From assembly GCA_034421515.1 (NCBI GenBank), contig DAOUKH010000040.1, forward strand, positions 1 through 54,179: DNA of 54,179 nucleotides, given 5' to 3'. Positions 10,046-17,556 of this stretch are shown one piece after another (within the stretch, counting starts at the first letter, position 1; every line of letters starts with the position of its first letter). The notes under the pieces were generated by a model. That model saw only the letters and a list, made by a program, of their open reading frames with translations. It was not told the DNA's origin and did no database searches. The DNA comes from DAOUKH01 sp034421515. GTDB lineage: Bacteria > Chloroflexota > Dehalococcoidia > SHYB01. The translations under genes were made by a program, and so were the position numbers.

Positions 10046-10840
10046 CTAGTCCGGGTCGGCCCAGTTGGGCTTGCGCTTCTCGGCGAAGGCCCTCGGCCCC
10101 TCGATCTGGTCGGGGTGGCCGGAGAGGGTGCGCCCGATGGTCGACTGCCCCTCCTGCGCCGCAGTGTAGCTGTGCTCCAGCGCGTTCCACAGGATCGCCT
10201 TGGCCGCCATCATCGCGGCCGGCGAGTTGCGGAGCATCGTCTCCGCGATCTCCTTGGCGCGGTCAAGGAGCGGCTGGTCGCGCACGACCTCCGTGACGAT
10301 GCCCAGCTCGTAGGCGCGCTCCGGCCCGATGCGCTCATGGGGCCCCATGAGCGCGATCCGCATGTTGGCGTGGAAGGGGATGCTCTTGGCCCAGAGGACC
10401 TGCCCGACCATCGCCGCGATGCCGACGCCGACGCCGGGGTTGAAGAAGGCGGCATTCTCGTTGCAAATGACCACGTCGCTGTCGGCGACGAGCATCAGCC
10501 CGCCGCCGCCGACGATGCCGTTGACCGCGCAGATCACCGGCTTCCGCACCCCGTTCTGCCACGGCGACGCCTTCACGCCGGGAGCCTCCGGGTCGCGCTT
10601 TTCGCCGGCGGCGTTGCGCTCGGCGGTCTCCTTCACGTCGACGCCGGCGCAGAAGGCCTTGTCGCCGACGGCGGTGAGGATCGCCACGCGCAGGGAGCGG
10701 TCGTTCTGGAAGTCCTCCCAGATCTCGGCCATCTCATAGGTCCAGCCGGCCATCGTCAGGGCGTTCATGCGGTGGGGCCGGTTGATGGTGATGATGGCGA
10801 GCTGCCCGTCTTTTTCGTAGAGGACGTCTCCTGGGGCCAT
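10046..10840 (-). CDS. Enoyl-CoA hydratase/isomerase (crotonase) family protein lacking both catalytic glutamates
   Basis: Crotonase-fold acyl-CoA enzyme, 264 residues from the ATG at 10840, which has AGGAG ten bases upstream; the frame is open 13 codons further but without a ribosome site. The oxyanion-hole motif AFCAGVD is at 62-68 and GIVGGGGLML at 108-117. The two acid-base glutamates of true hydratases, in GGGxE and PEVxxGxxP, are not present: the positions read GGGGL and NPGVGVG. It therefore probably does different chemistry on a CoA thioester (isomerase, hydrolase or C-C lyase), which the sequence does not specify. It is divergent from the amidohydrolase at 10979. Confidence 0.88.
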   Translation of the reverse strand: MAPGDVLYEKDGQLAIITINRPHRMNALTMAGWTYEMAEIWEDFQNDRSLRVAILTAVGDKAFCAGVDVKETAERNAAGEKRDPEAPGVKASPWQNGVRKPVICAVNGIVGGGGLMLVADSDVVICNENAAFFNPGVGVGIAAMVGQVLWAKSIPFHANMRIALMGPHERIGPERAYELGIVTEVVRDQPLLDRAKEIAETMLRNSPAAMMAAKAILWNALEHSYTAAQEGQSTIGRTLSGHPDQIEGPRAFAEKRKPNWADPD

Positions 10841-10939
10841 GGGGTTCGCGCTCCTGTTGCGTGGTGAGAATCGGGGCAAGTCTAGAGAGGGGCCCCTGGG
10901 GTGTCAAACGGATGACCGGGCGGCACGTTCGGCTTCGTG

Positions 10940-10945
10940 TAGAAT
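10940..10945 (+). promoter_or_regulatory. Possible -10 element before the amidohydrolase gene
   Basis: TAGAAT lies 33 bases before the ATG at 10979, in the 138-base gap between divergent genes. No -35 was recognised. Confidence 0.35.
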
Positions 10946-10978
10946 CCGGCTGCCCGAAAGCGCGGCGGAGGTGCCTCC

Positions 10979-12109
10979 ATGGCGAAGATCGAGCTCAAGT
11001 TCGGCGCCATCTCGACGGACGACCACGTCCAGGAGGCGCCCGACACCTGGACCGCCCGCATGTCGACGGCCCAGTGGGGCGACCGCATCCCGCGGCTCTT
11101 CGAGCTCGACGACGGCACCGAGACCTGGCTGATGAACGGTGAGCCGTTCGGCGGCCTCGCCGTCGTCGCCAGCCTGATGCCCGACCGCCGCACGCCGCCG
11201 AAGCGGTGGGAGGAGGTCCCCCGCGCCGCCTATGTCCCGAGTGAGCGGCTCGCGGCCATGGACGCCGACCACACCGACGTCCACACCTTCTTCCCCAACA
11301 TGGCCGGCATCGCCCGCGGCGCCTTCATCCTCCGCGGCGAGCCCGAGTGGCGCCTCGCCTGCATCCAGGCGTACAACGACTGGCTGATCGAGGAGTGGGC
11401 CGACGTCAGTCCCCGGTTCGTGCCGCTCTGCATCGCGCCGATGTGGGACGCCGAGGCCGCCGCGGCCGAGGTGCGCCGCGCCGCCGCGCTCGGCCACCGG
11501 GGCGTCATCTGGCACGGCGCCACCGAGGCGCTGGGCCTGCCGCACTTCAACGAGGCGTCGTGGGACCCGCTCTGGGCGGCATGCGCCGAAACCGGGCTGC
11601 CCGTCTGCCTCCACGTCGACCGGGCCCAGTTCCGTCCTTGGGAAAAATTCGCCCCCGCCGTGTGGAAGGCGATCGAGGACTCCAACTCCATCACCGCCAA
11701 CGTCCGCGTCCTGACCAACCTCCTCTTCAGCGGCGTGCTCGAACGCTTCCCCTCGGTCAAGATGATCACCGTCGAGAGCGGCCTGGGCTGGATCCCCTAC
11801 CTGCTCGAAACCCTCGACCACGAGTACACCGTGATGGAGTGCTGGAAGGACGGCATGTCGCGCAAGCCGAGCGACTACTTCCGCTCCAACGTCTACGCCA
11901 ACTTCTGGTACGAGCGCGTCGGCATCGAGATGCGCTGCCACATCGGCGTCGACAACATCATCTGGGAGACCGACTTCCCCCACACCACCTCGACCTACCC
12001 CAAGAGCAAGGAGACCCGCGACGCGGCCCTCGCCGACGTGCCCGAGCCCGAGCGCCGCAAGATCCTCGTCGACAACGCCGTCAAGCTCTTCCACCTCGAC
12101 GCGGCCTAG
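10979..12109 (+). CDS. Metal-dependent amidohydrolase (amidohydrolase 2 / ACMSD-like family)
   Basis: A 376-residue TIM-barrel hydrolase or decarboxylase of the ACMSD-like amidohydrolase family. The N-terminal metal motif appears as STDDHVQEAPDTW (D-x-H form), and the family's C-terminal signature as WETDFPHTTSTYP, with the catalytic Asp. The central ESGLGWIPYLLE and CLHVD strands also match the barrel. The ATG at 10979 has GGAGG seven bases upstream. The substrate is unknown. The gene is 58 bases upstream of an LLM flavin oxidoreductase on the same strand, with a family 2 repeat in the gap, and the two are probably co-transcribed. Confidence 0.88.
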   Translation: MAKIELKFGAISTDDHVQEAPDTWTARMSTAQWGDRIPRLFELDDGTETWLMNGEPFGGLAVVASLMPDRRTPPKRWEEVPRAAYVPSERLAAMDADHTDVHTFFPNMAGIARGAFILRGEPEWRLACIQAYNDWLIEEWADVSPRFVPLCIAPMWDAEAAAAEVRRAAALGHRGVIWHGATEALGLPHFNEASWDPLWAACAETGLPVCLHVDRAQFRPWEKFAPAVWKAIEDSNSITANVRVLTNLLFSGVLERFPSVKMITVESGLGWIPYLLETLDHEYTVMECWKDGMSRKPSDYFRSNVYANFWYERVGIEMRCHIGVDNIIWETDFPHTTSTYPKSKETRDAALADVPEPERRKILVDNAVKLFHLDAA

Positions 12110-12112
12110 GAA

Positions 12113-12147
12113 ACCTCCCTCCCTCTGCGAGGGACTGAGGGCGGGCA
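12113..12147. repeat. Short palindromic repeat, family 2, copy 2
   Basis: CCTCCCTCCCTC followed by TGCGAGGGACTGAGGGCGGGC. It matches the copy at 6496-6529 with few changes. It lies immediately before the ribosome site of the LLM gene and could fold in the mRNA between the two cistrons. Confidence 0.7.
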
Positions 12148-12167
12148 CGCGCCCCAAGGAGAACGCC

Positions 12168-13094
12168 ATGAAATTCGGCCTCGGATTCCCCATCATCAAG
12201 CTCTACCCCCCGACGGTGCAGCCGTGGGAGGAGTCGGCGACGCCGGCCGACGTCGTGCGGATTGCGCGGACGGCGGAGGAGGTCGGCTTCGACTACCTCG
12301 GCGTCTCCGACCACATCTTCATGAGCGTCGAGATGGCCAAGCTCATGGGAGGCCGCTGGTGCGAGGGCGTGACCACGATCACCTTCCTCGCCGGGGCCAC
12401 GAAGCGCATCCAGGTCTATAACAGCGTCCTTGTGCTGCCCTACCGCGACCCGGTCATCCTCGCCAAGCAGATGGCCACGCTCGACTTCCTCTCCGGCGGC
12501 CGCTCGATTCTCGGCATCGGCATCGGGCACCTGGAGAAGGAGTTCGAGGTGCTGAAGGTGCCGCGGGCGGAGCGCGGCCCGATCAGCGACGAGTACCTGG
12601 AGGCGATCAAGATTCTCTGGACCGAGGAGCGCCCCGAGTTCCACGGCAAGTACGTCGAGTTCGACGACATCGTCTTCGAGCCGCGGCCGGTGGCGAAGCC
12701 GCACCCGCCCATCTGGATCGGCGGCAACAGCAAGCCGGCGATGCGCCGCGCCGCGAAGTACGGCGACGGCTGGGTCCCCTGGCAGATCACGCCGGCCCAG
12801 CTCCCCGAGGCGCTGGACTACCTGAAGAGCCGCCCCGAGTTCGCCGAACGGCCCCGCCCCTTCGACGTCGTCATGCCCGCCGTCTTCATCCAGCGCGAGG
12901 AGGGCACCCAGCGCGAGCTCGGCGAGACCCGCATCCCCGACTCCGCCGACGAGTGGCTCGAAGCCGTCAACGCCAACCGCGACGCCGGCGCCACCGCCAC
13001 CAGCATCTCCCTCGGCCACACCAACACCGTCGACCACTTCATCGAAAAGCTCCACTGGTTCGCCGAAGAGGTGATGGCGCCGTCGCGGGTGTGA
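12168..13094 (+). CDS. LLM class flavin-dependent (probably F420) oxidoreductase
   Basis: A 308-residue luciferase-like monooxygenase-fold enzyme. Typical elements are the N-terminal strand KFGLGFPI, the segment VLVLPYRDPVILAKQMATLD, SGGRSILGIGIGHLEKEFEVL, and RPVAKPHPPIWIGGNS in the second half. The family uses FMN or F420; the gene lacks features that would decide which, but the overall pattern is like F420-dependent members. AAGGAG precedes the ATG by six bases. An 84-base second copy of its 3' end lies at 13599-13682. Confidence 0.88.
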   Translation: MKFGLGFPIIKLYPPTVQPWEESATPADVVRIARTAEEVGFDYLGVSDHIFMSVEMAKLMGGRWCEGVTTITFLAGATKRIQVYNSVLVLPYRDPVILAKQMATLDFLSGGRSILGIGIGHLEKEFEVLKVPRAERGPISDEYLEAIKILWTEERPEFHGKYVEFDDIVFEPRPVAKPHPPIWIGGNSKPAMRRAAKYGDGWVPWQITPAQLPEALDYLKSRPEFAERPRPFDVVMPAVFIQREEGTQRELGETRIPDSADEWLEAVNANRDAGATATSISLGHTNTVDHFIEKLHWFAEEVMAPSRV

Positions 13095-13096
13095 CC

Positions 13097-13233
13097 AGGG
13101 GCGACCCTTGTGGTCGCCTGCTCCTCCGGCCTTTCCCCCTCTGGGGGAAACTGAAAGAGGGCACGCGCCGTCAGGCGCGGCGGAGGGGCTGCGTGCAGTG
13201 GGGTGCGCCGATGTACATGGAGCCGGAAGCGCC
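13097..13233 (+). repeat. Interspersed repeat, family 1, copy B
   Basis: Same block order as the copy at 9895-10029: GGGGCGA palindrome, CTCCGGCCTTTCCCCC, GGGGGAAACTGAAAGAGGGC, ACGCGCCGTCAGGCGCG, GGAGGGGC, GGGTGCGCC, CATGGAGCCGGAAGCGCC. It starts directly after the LLM stop codon. Confidence 0.87.
13100..13118. terminator. Small hairpin just after the LLM gene (REP-like)
   Basis: GGCGACC-CTTGT-GGTCGCC, a 7-base stem six bases after the stop codon. There is no T-run, so it may be a REP-like palindrome of the family 1 repeat rather than an intrinsic terminator. Confidence 0.35.
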
Positions 13234-13598
13234 CCTTAAGCAAAGCTCGCCACAGTGACGGGCGGTCTTCAATGCGGCGTTAACAGCGGCGGCTGCAGTC
13301 CCCGGTCATGGCGAGGGGCTTCGGGAACCGGCAGGAGCGATAACTGCAGCCCGTTACTCCAGCGGCCCGGCAGTGGCGTCAAGAGCGGCGGCTGCAGCCC
13401 GTCGCGTTGCGCGGCGGCAAGGTTCGCGGTGTCGCGCTCTTCGTCCGTCATTCTTCGGCCTCGGGCGTCGGTGTCACCGACGGCGACGGCGGCGGTCGGA
13501 AGGCGAGACAGAGCGCAACGGTCGAAAGCTTGTGCATGGTCACGGTTGTCACGGCTGCGCCATTAGCGTGACAGGTTCTCGCCAGCGTGACAAACCCC

Positions 13599-13682
13599 CT
13601 CGGCCACACCAACACCGTCGACCACTTCATCGAAAAGCTCCACTGGTTCGCCGAACACGTCATCGCCCCCTCGCGGGCGTAA
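13599..13682 (+). pseudogene. Relic: duplicated 3' end of the LLM oxidoreductase gene
   Basis: Translation gives LGHTNTVDHFIEKLHWFAE followed by HVIAPSRA and a stop. The complete gene ends LGHTNTVDHFIEKLHWFAE followed by EVMAPSRV. DNA identity is nearly complete over the first 55 bases and weaker at the end. Homology stops abruptly at about 13597 on the left. It is either what remains of a tandem paralog or the far copy of a duplicated insertion target. Confidence 0.85.
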
Positions 13683-13692
13683 GCCTCTCCGC

Positions 13693-14562
13693 CTACGGCT
13701 CGTCGGCGAGGGTGCCGTCGGGGCGGCGGCGTTGGTGGAGTTCATCTTCGAGGCGGCGGAGGGACTGCTGGGTGGCGCGGAGCTCGTTGATGAGCGCGTC
13801 GGCGGACTTGGGCTGCTGGATGGCGCGCAGCCGCTCTTCCTTGACGTTGTTCAGGTTGTTGATGACCACGGCGATGAAGAGGTTGATCACCACGAATGAG
13901 GCGAGGACGACGAAGCTCACGAAGTAGAGCCACGCCCACGGGTGGAGCTCCATCGCGGTGTACATGATGTCAGTCCAGTCCTCGAGGGTGATGACGCGGA
14001 AGAGCGACAGGAGCGAGATGCCGAGGTTGCGCCAGTGCTCGGGGTCGTGCTCGTGGAACATCTGGTAGCCGATGATGGCGTAGATGTAGGCGACGATGCT
14101 GATCAGCACCACGATGTTCAGCATGCCCGGGATGGAGCGCACCATCGTGGTCACGATGAGCCGCAGCTCGGGAAGGGCGGAGACGAGCCGCAGGATCCGC
14201 GCCAGCCGCGCGAGCCGCCCGACGATGGCGAAGGTGCCGACGGCGGGAATGAAGGCGAGGACGACGATCGTGAAGTCGAAGAGGTTCCAGCCGTCGCGGA
14301 AGTAGCGGTCGACCTTCGGGGAGACGGCGAAGATCTTCAGGGCGGCCTCGGCGACGAAGACCCAGAGGATGAAGCGCTCGCCGAAGTGGAACCAGTCGCC
14401 GGCGTGGCCGACGAGGCGGGGAGAGGTCTCCAGCCCAAGCAGCACGCCATTGGCGACGATGAGCCCGATGATGCCGAACTCGAAGGCGCGGGCCTTGGTT
14501 ATCCGCTCGGCGAGTTCCCGCATGTCGGGTAAGTGTAGGGGAGTTGGGGGCTCCGTCAACAT
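13693..14562 (-). CDS. Voltage-gated cation channel, BacNav-like, with an acidic TLEDWTD filter
   Basis: A single-domain six-helix channel protein of 289 residues that would form tetramers in the membrane. S1-S3 span about residues 27-112. S4 carries arginines at every third position (R116, R119, R122, R125) in RLARLARILRL. The pore helix and filter are FRVITLEDWTD (188-198), S6 is about 209-237, and a charged heptad segment at 239-277 predicts the coiled-coil tetramerisation domain known from bacterial sodium channels. Known sodium-selective members have TLESW; here the filter has extra acids. The ATG at 14562 is chosen because GGGGAGG lies ten bases upstream; an ATG at 14523 lacks a ribosome site. 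Confidence 0.9.
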   Translation of the reverse strand: MLTEPPTPLHLPDMRELAERITKARAFEFGIIGLIVANGVLLGLETSPRLVGHAGDWFHFGERFILWVFVAEAALKIFAVSPKVDRYFRDGWNLFDFTIVVLAFIPAVGTFAIVGRLARLARILRLVSALPELRLIVTTMVRSIPGMLNIVVLISIVAYIYAIIGYQMFHEHDPEHWRNLGISLLSLFRVITLEDWTDIMYTAMELHPWAWLYFVSFVVLASFVVINLFIAVVINNLNNVKEERLRAIQQPKSADALINELRATQQSLRRLEDELHQRRRPDGTLADEP

Positions 14563-15240
14563 GGGTGGGCCGCCTCCCCGCCTCAGCGCTCTCGCAGTCT
14601 CTCCCATAGGGAGAATCGAGGCCAAGACGGCCAAGATGCCGTCCTGGTACTAGGTGGCCTATGGGAGTCGCCTGACCCCCGCCGACAGGCGGACGCTATC
14701 ATGAAGGGAGCCGCAGGGCTGAGCCGGAAGTGTGAGGCTATGGTGAACGGGAAGGGGAGGGCCTAGCGCCCGATCGGACCCGACTCCGAGGGCGATCTGG
14801 ATAGCCGCTCGGAGCCCAGGCTGGAAGCGCCGCGCGGTCGAGGTTCACCGGAGCATGGCGTCTTGAACGGTTGGCCTGCGCTCACTGCTGAGGGCCAGGA
14901 CTCAGCCCTGCGGCTCTCCCCGGTCTTGACGCGCGGCGGAGGTTTAAGGTGGTCTCGCTCAGATGGAGAGAGGCTTAAGGAGGTCTTTCCCAGAGGGGAT
15001 CTTTGCAAAATGAGGGTCGCAGGCTTCGTCGACGTTGGTGCACCCCTCCCGGCCCCCCGCCCTCACCCCTGCCTCTCCCAGCGCGGGAGAGGTGGCAGAC
15101 CGCCCCGCTCCACCGGTTTTCCGGCCCACCGGCGGGTTACGCAAAGGTCTCCAGAGGAAGGAGAGGGTTATGGTGAAGGGGGCGGGGGTGGCCGCTGGTA
15201 TAATGGCCGTCGCGCCACCCCTGTCTCCCGGAGGCTTCCG
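14563..15240. other. Intergenic region upstream of gatC
   Basis: No convincing gene in nearly 680 bases. Fragments related to the window's repeats are visible: GGTTTAAGGTGGTCTC and GGCTTAAGGAGGTC at about 14940-14987, and CTCTCCCAGCGCGGGAGAGG at about 15070-15090, a GC-rich hairpin. The gatC promoter lies at the right end. Confidence 0.6.
15196..15204 (+). promoter_or_regulatory. Extended -10 promoter of gatCA
   Basis: TGGTATAAT, a perfect TATAAT with the TGn extension, 37 bases before the gatC GTG. No -35 match at 16-18 bases. This is the best promoter match in the window. Confidence 0.65.
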
Positions 15241-15531
15241 GTGCCCCTCAGCCGCGACGACGTCGCTCACATCGCCAGCTTGGTGCGCCTCGGCATGTCG
15301 GAGGACGAGATCGAGACGCTGCGCGCCGAGCTTTCCGACATCCTGGCGCAGTTCGAGGCGCTGAGCGCGGTGGACACGGCAGACGTGCCGCCGACGGCGC
15401 ACCCCGGCGGTATGCGCAACATCTTCGACGACGACGAGCCCGGCTCGGGCATGGACGCGGAGGCGGTGCTCCGAAACGCTCCGCTGCGGGAGGACGACTT
15501 CTTCCGCGTCAAGGCCGTCCTGGAAGAGTAG
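15241..15531 (+). CDS. gatC: Asp-tRNA(Asn)/Glu-tRNA(Gln) amidotransferase subunit C (GatC)
   Basis: Small belt subunit of 96 residues that stabilises GatA in the tRNA-dependent amidotransferase. The start VPLSRDDVAHIASLVRLGMS, the helix that follows and the C-terminal NAPLREDDFFRVKAVLE are standard for the family. The start is GTG at 15241 with GGAGG six bases upstream; the frame open further left is shadow. gatA follows after seven bases. gatB is not in this window. Confidence 0.95.
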   Translation: MPLSRDDVAHIASLVRLGMSEDEIETLRAELSDILAQFEALSAVDTADVPPTAHPGGMRNIFDDDEPGSGMDAEAVLRNAPLREDDFFRVKAVLEE

Positions 15532-15538
15532 CGCCCTG

Positions 15539-17011
15539 GTGGAGCTCCATTCCCTGACGGCCCATGAGGCGGCGGACCTGTTGCGCCGCCGCGAGGTCTC
15601 CTCGGTCGAGCTGACCCAGGCGCACCTCGACCGCATCGCCGCCGTCGAGCCCAACGTCGAGGCGTACGTCGCCGTCACTGCCGACCGCGCCCTCGCCGAC
15701 GCCGAGGCCGCCGACGCGCGCATCGCGGCGGGCGACGCCGGACCCCTGACCGGCGCGCCCATGCAGCTCAAGGACAACATCGTGACCGAGGGCGTGGCGA
15801 CGACGTGCTCGTCGCGGATGCTGGAGCGCTTCGTTCCCCCTTACGACGCGACGGTGACGCTGCGTCTGAAGGAAGCGGGCGCGGTGCTGCTCGGCAAGGG
15901 CAACATGGACGAGTTCGCCATGGGCTCGTCGACCGAAAACTCGGCCTTCCACCCCACGCGCAACCCCTGGGCGCTCGACCGCGTGCCGGGGGGCAGCTCC
16001 GGCGGCCCGGCCGCCGCCGTCGCCGCCGGTGAGGCGCTCTATTCGCTCGGCTCCGACACCGGGGGGAGCATCCGGCAGCCGGCCTCGTTCTGCGGCGTCG
16101 TCGGGGTCAAGCCGACGTATGGGCTGGTGAGCCGCTTCGGCCTCGTCGCCTTCGGCAGCTCCCTCGACCAGATCGGCCCGCTCACCAAGGACGTCCAGGA
16201 CGCGGCGACGGTGCTCCAGACCATCGCGGGCCATGACCCCCACGACTCGACCTCGGTCGATAGGCCTGTCCCCGACTTTTCGGCGGGCCTGGGCAAGGAG
16301 ATCAAGGGTCTGCGGCTTGGCGTGCCGCGCGAGTACGTCGACGGGATCGACGACGCCGTTGGCCAGGTGCTGGAACGGGCTATCAAGAAGCTCGAAGAGT
16401 TGGGCGCGGTGATCGACTACGACGTCTCGCTGCCGAGCACGCCGCACGCGCTGGCGGTCTACTACATCGTCGCACCGTCGGAGGCGTCGACCAACCTGGC
16501 GCGCTACGACGGGGTGCGCTTCGGCCCCGAGGTCCCAGACGCGGAGAACATGTGGGACGCGATGGAGAAGGCGCGGCAGCGGGGCTTCGGCCCCGAAGTG
16601 AAACGGCGCATCATGCTGGGGGCCTACGCGCTCTCGGCGGGCTACTACGACGCCTACTACCTGAAGGCGGCGCGGGTGCGGACGCTGATACGGCGCGAGT
16701 TCGACGCCGCGTTCGAGCGGCTCGACGCCCTGGTGACCCCAACGTCGCCGACGCCGCCGTTCAAGTTCGGGGAGCGCATGGACGACCCGGTGGCGATGTA
16801 CCGCAGCGACGTGGCGACGATCCCGGTGAACATCGCCGGCGTCGCCGCTCTTTCCGTCCCCGCCGGTTTCCTCGAAGGGCTGCCCATCGGCCTGCAGATC
16901 ATCGGGCCCGCCTTCAGCGAGCCGACGCTCTTCCAAATCGCTCACGCCTACGAGCAGGCGTCGGGCTGGAGCAAGCTCCGCGCCCCGGTCAACCCCGTCC
17001 CGGCGGCCTAG
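15539..17011 (+). CDS. gatA: Asp-tRNA(Asn)/Glu-tRNA(Gln) amidotransferase subunit A (GatA)
   Basis: Glutaminase subunit of 490 residues that supplies ammonia for making Gln-tRNA or Asn-tRNA. The amidase-signature triad is intact: Lys78 in MQLKDN, Ser153 in the glycine-serine loop GGSSGGPAAAVAAG, and Ser177 in SDTGGSIRQP. GNMDEFAMGSSTENSAF is the GatA-type sequence rather than a general amidase one. The start is GTG at 15539. It is co-transcribed with gatC, and an Lrp/AsnC regulator follows after 63 bases with its own likely promoter. Confidence 0.96.
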   Translation: MELHSLTAHEAADLLRRREVSSVELTQAHLDRIAAVEPNVEAYVAVTADRALADAEAADARIAAGDAGPLTGAPMQLKDNIVTEGVATTCSSRMLERFVPPYDATVTLRLKEAGAVLLGKGNMDEFAMGSSTENSAFHPTRNPWALDRVPGGSSGGPAAAVAAGEALYSLGSDTGGSIRQPASFCGVVGVKPTYGLVSRFGLVAFGSSLDQIGPLTKDVQDAATVLQTIAGHDPHDSTSVDRPVPDFSAGLGKEIKGLRLGVPREYVDGIDDAVGQVLERAIKKLEELGAVIDYDVSLPSTPHALAVYYIVAPSEASTNLARYDGVRFGPEVPDAENMWDAMEKARQRGFGPEVKRRIMLGAYALSAGYYDAYYLKAARVRTLIRREFDAAFERLDALVTPTSPTPPFKFGERMDDPVAMYRSDVATIPVNIAGVAALSVPAGFLEGLPIGLQIIGPAFSEPTLFQIAHAYEQASGWSKLRAPVNPVPAA

Positions 17012-17036
17012 GGCCGCGCCGCAGGCCCCGCGCCTG

Positions 17037-17042
17037 TACAAT
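17037..17042 (+). promoter_or_regulatory. Putative -10 element of the Lrp/AsnC gene
   Basis: TACAAT, followed by GGCC exactly as after the gatC -10 element, 33 bases before the ATG at 17075. Confidence 0.4.
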
Positions 17043-17074
17043 GGCCCCGCCCAGCAGGGCGACGGAGCAAAGCC

Positions 17075-17554
17075 ATGGAAGAAATCCTCAAGATTCTCGA
17101 GTCCGACGCGCGCGCCTCCTACGAGACCATCGCGACAATGACCGGCCGCGACGCCGCCGAGGTGGAGCGCCTGGTGAAGGAGGCGGAGGAATCCGGCGTC
17201 ATCGTCCGCCACCGGACGATGGTGAACTGGGAGAAGTTGGGGAACCGCGACGTCTGGGCACTCATCGAGGTGCAGATCGTTCCCGAGCGCGAGGTCGGGT
17301 TCGACGCCATCGCCGAGCGCATCTACCGGTTCCCGGAGGCGCGCTCCGTCTATCTCGTCTCCGGCACGTACGATCTCGCCGTCCTGATCATCGCGCCCGA
17401 CATCTACGAGGTGGCGCGCTTCGTCTCCGACAAGCTGGCCACGATCGACGGCGTCACGGATACGGTGACGCACTTCCTGCTCAAGCGCTACAAGGAAGAC
17501 TACGAGATCCTGGTGGAGCAGGACGAAGACCGCCGGCAGCCGATGCAGCCGTAG
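17075..17554 (+). CDS. Lrp/AsnC family transcriptional regulator
   Basis: A 159-residue feast/famine-type DNA-binding protein. An N-terminal winged helix-turn-helix (about residues 1-60, including EVERLVKEAEESGVI) is followed by a ligand-binding RAM domain. The latter contains the SVYLVSGTYDLAVLIIAP strand and the C-terminal FLLKRYKED. Proteins of this family sense amino acids or related small molecules and often regulate neighbouring genes; the target here could be gatCA or the convergent amidase, which is an inference. GGAG lies nine bases before the ATG. Confidence 0.92.
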   Translation: MEEILKILESDARASYETIATMTGRDAAEVERLVKEAEESGVIVRHRTMVNWEKLGNRDVWALIEVQIVPEREVGFDAIAERIYRFPEARSVYLVSGTYDLAVLIIAPDIYEVARFVSDKLATIDGVTDTVTHFLLKRYKEDYEILVEQDEDRRQPMQP

Positions 17555-17556
17555 CG

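Larger units (their letters stand above)
13095..13692. other. Repeat-filled insert between LLM gene and ion channel gene
   Basis: No supported gene in about 600 bases. From left to right it holds family 1 copy B, two copies of AGCGGCGGCTGCAG at 13284-13297 and 13383-13396, a cluster of GTCACG/CGTGAC half-sites at 13539-13592, and the relic 3' end of an LLM gene at 13599-13682. A 60-codon minus-strand frame at 13269-13451 is made of these repeats and is not credited. Confidence 0.65.

Noticed and set aside
13269..13451. A 60-codon minus-strand frame with repeats of GLQPPLLTP.
   Set aside because: The repeats come from the AGCGGCGGCTGCAG DNA repeat; there is no ribosome site or homology, so it is treated as non-coding.
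15509..17473. A 654-codon minus-strand frame opposite gatA.
   Set aside because: Antisense shadow of gatA and the Lrp gene; no recognisable domain.
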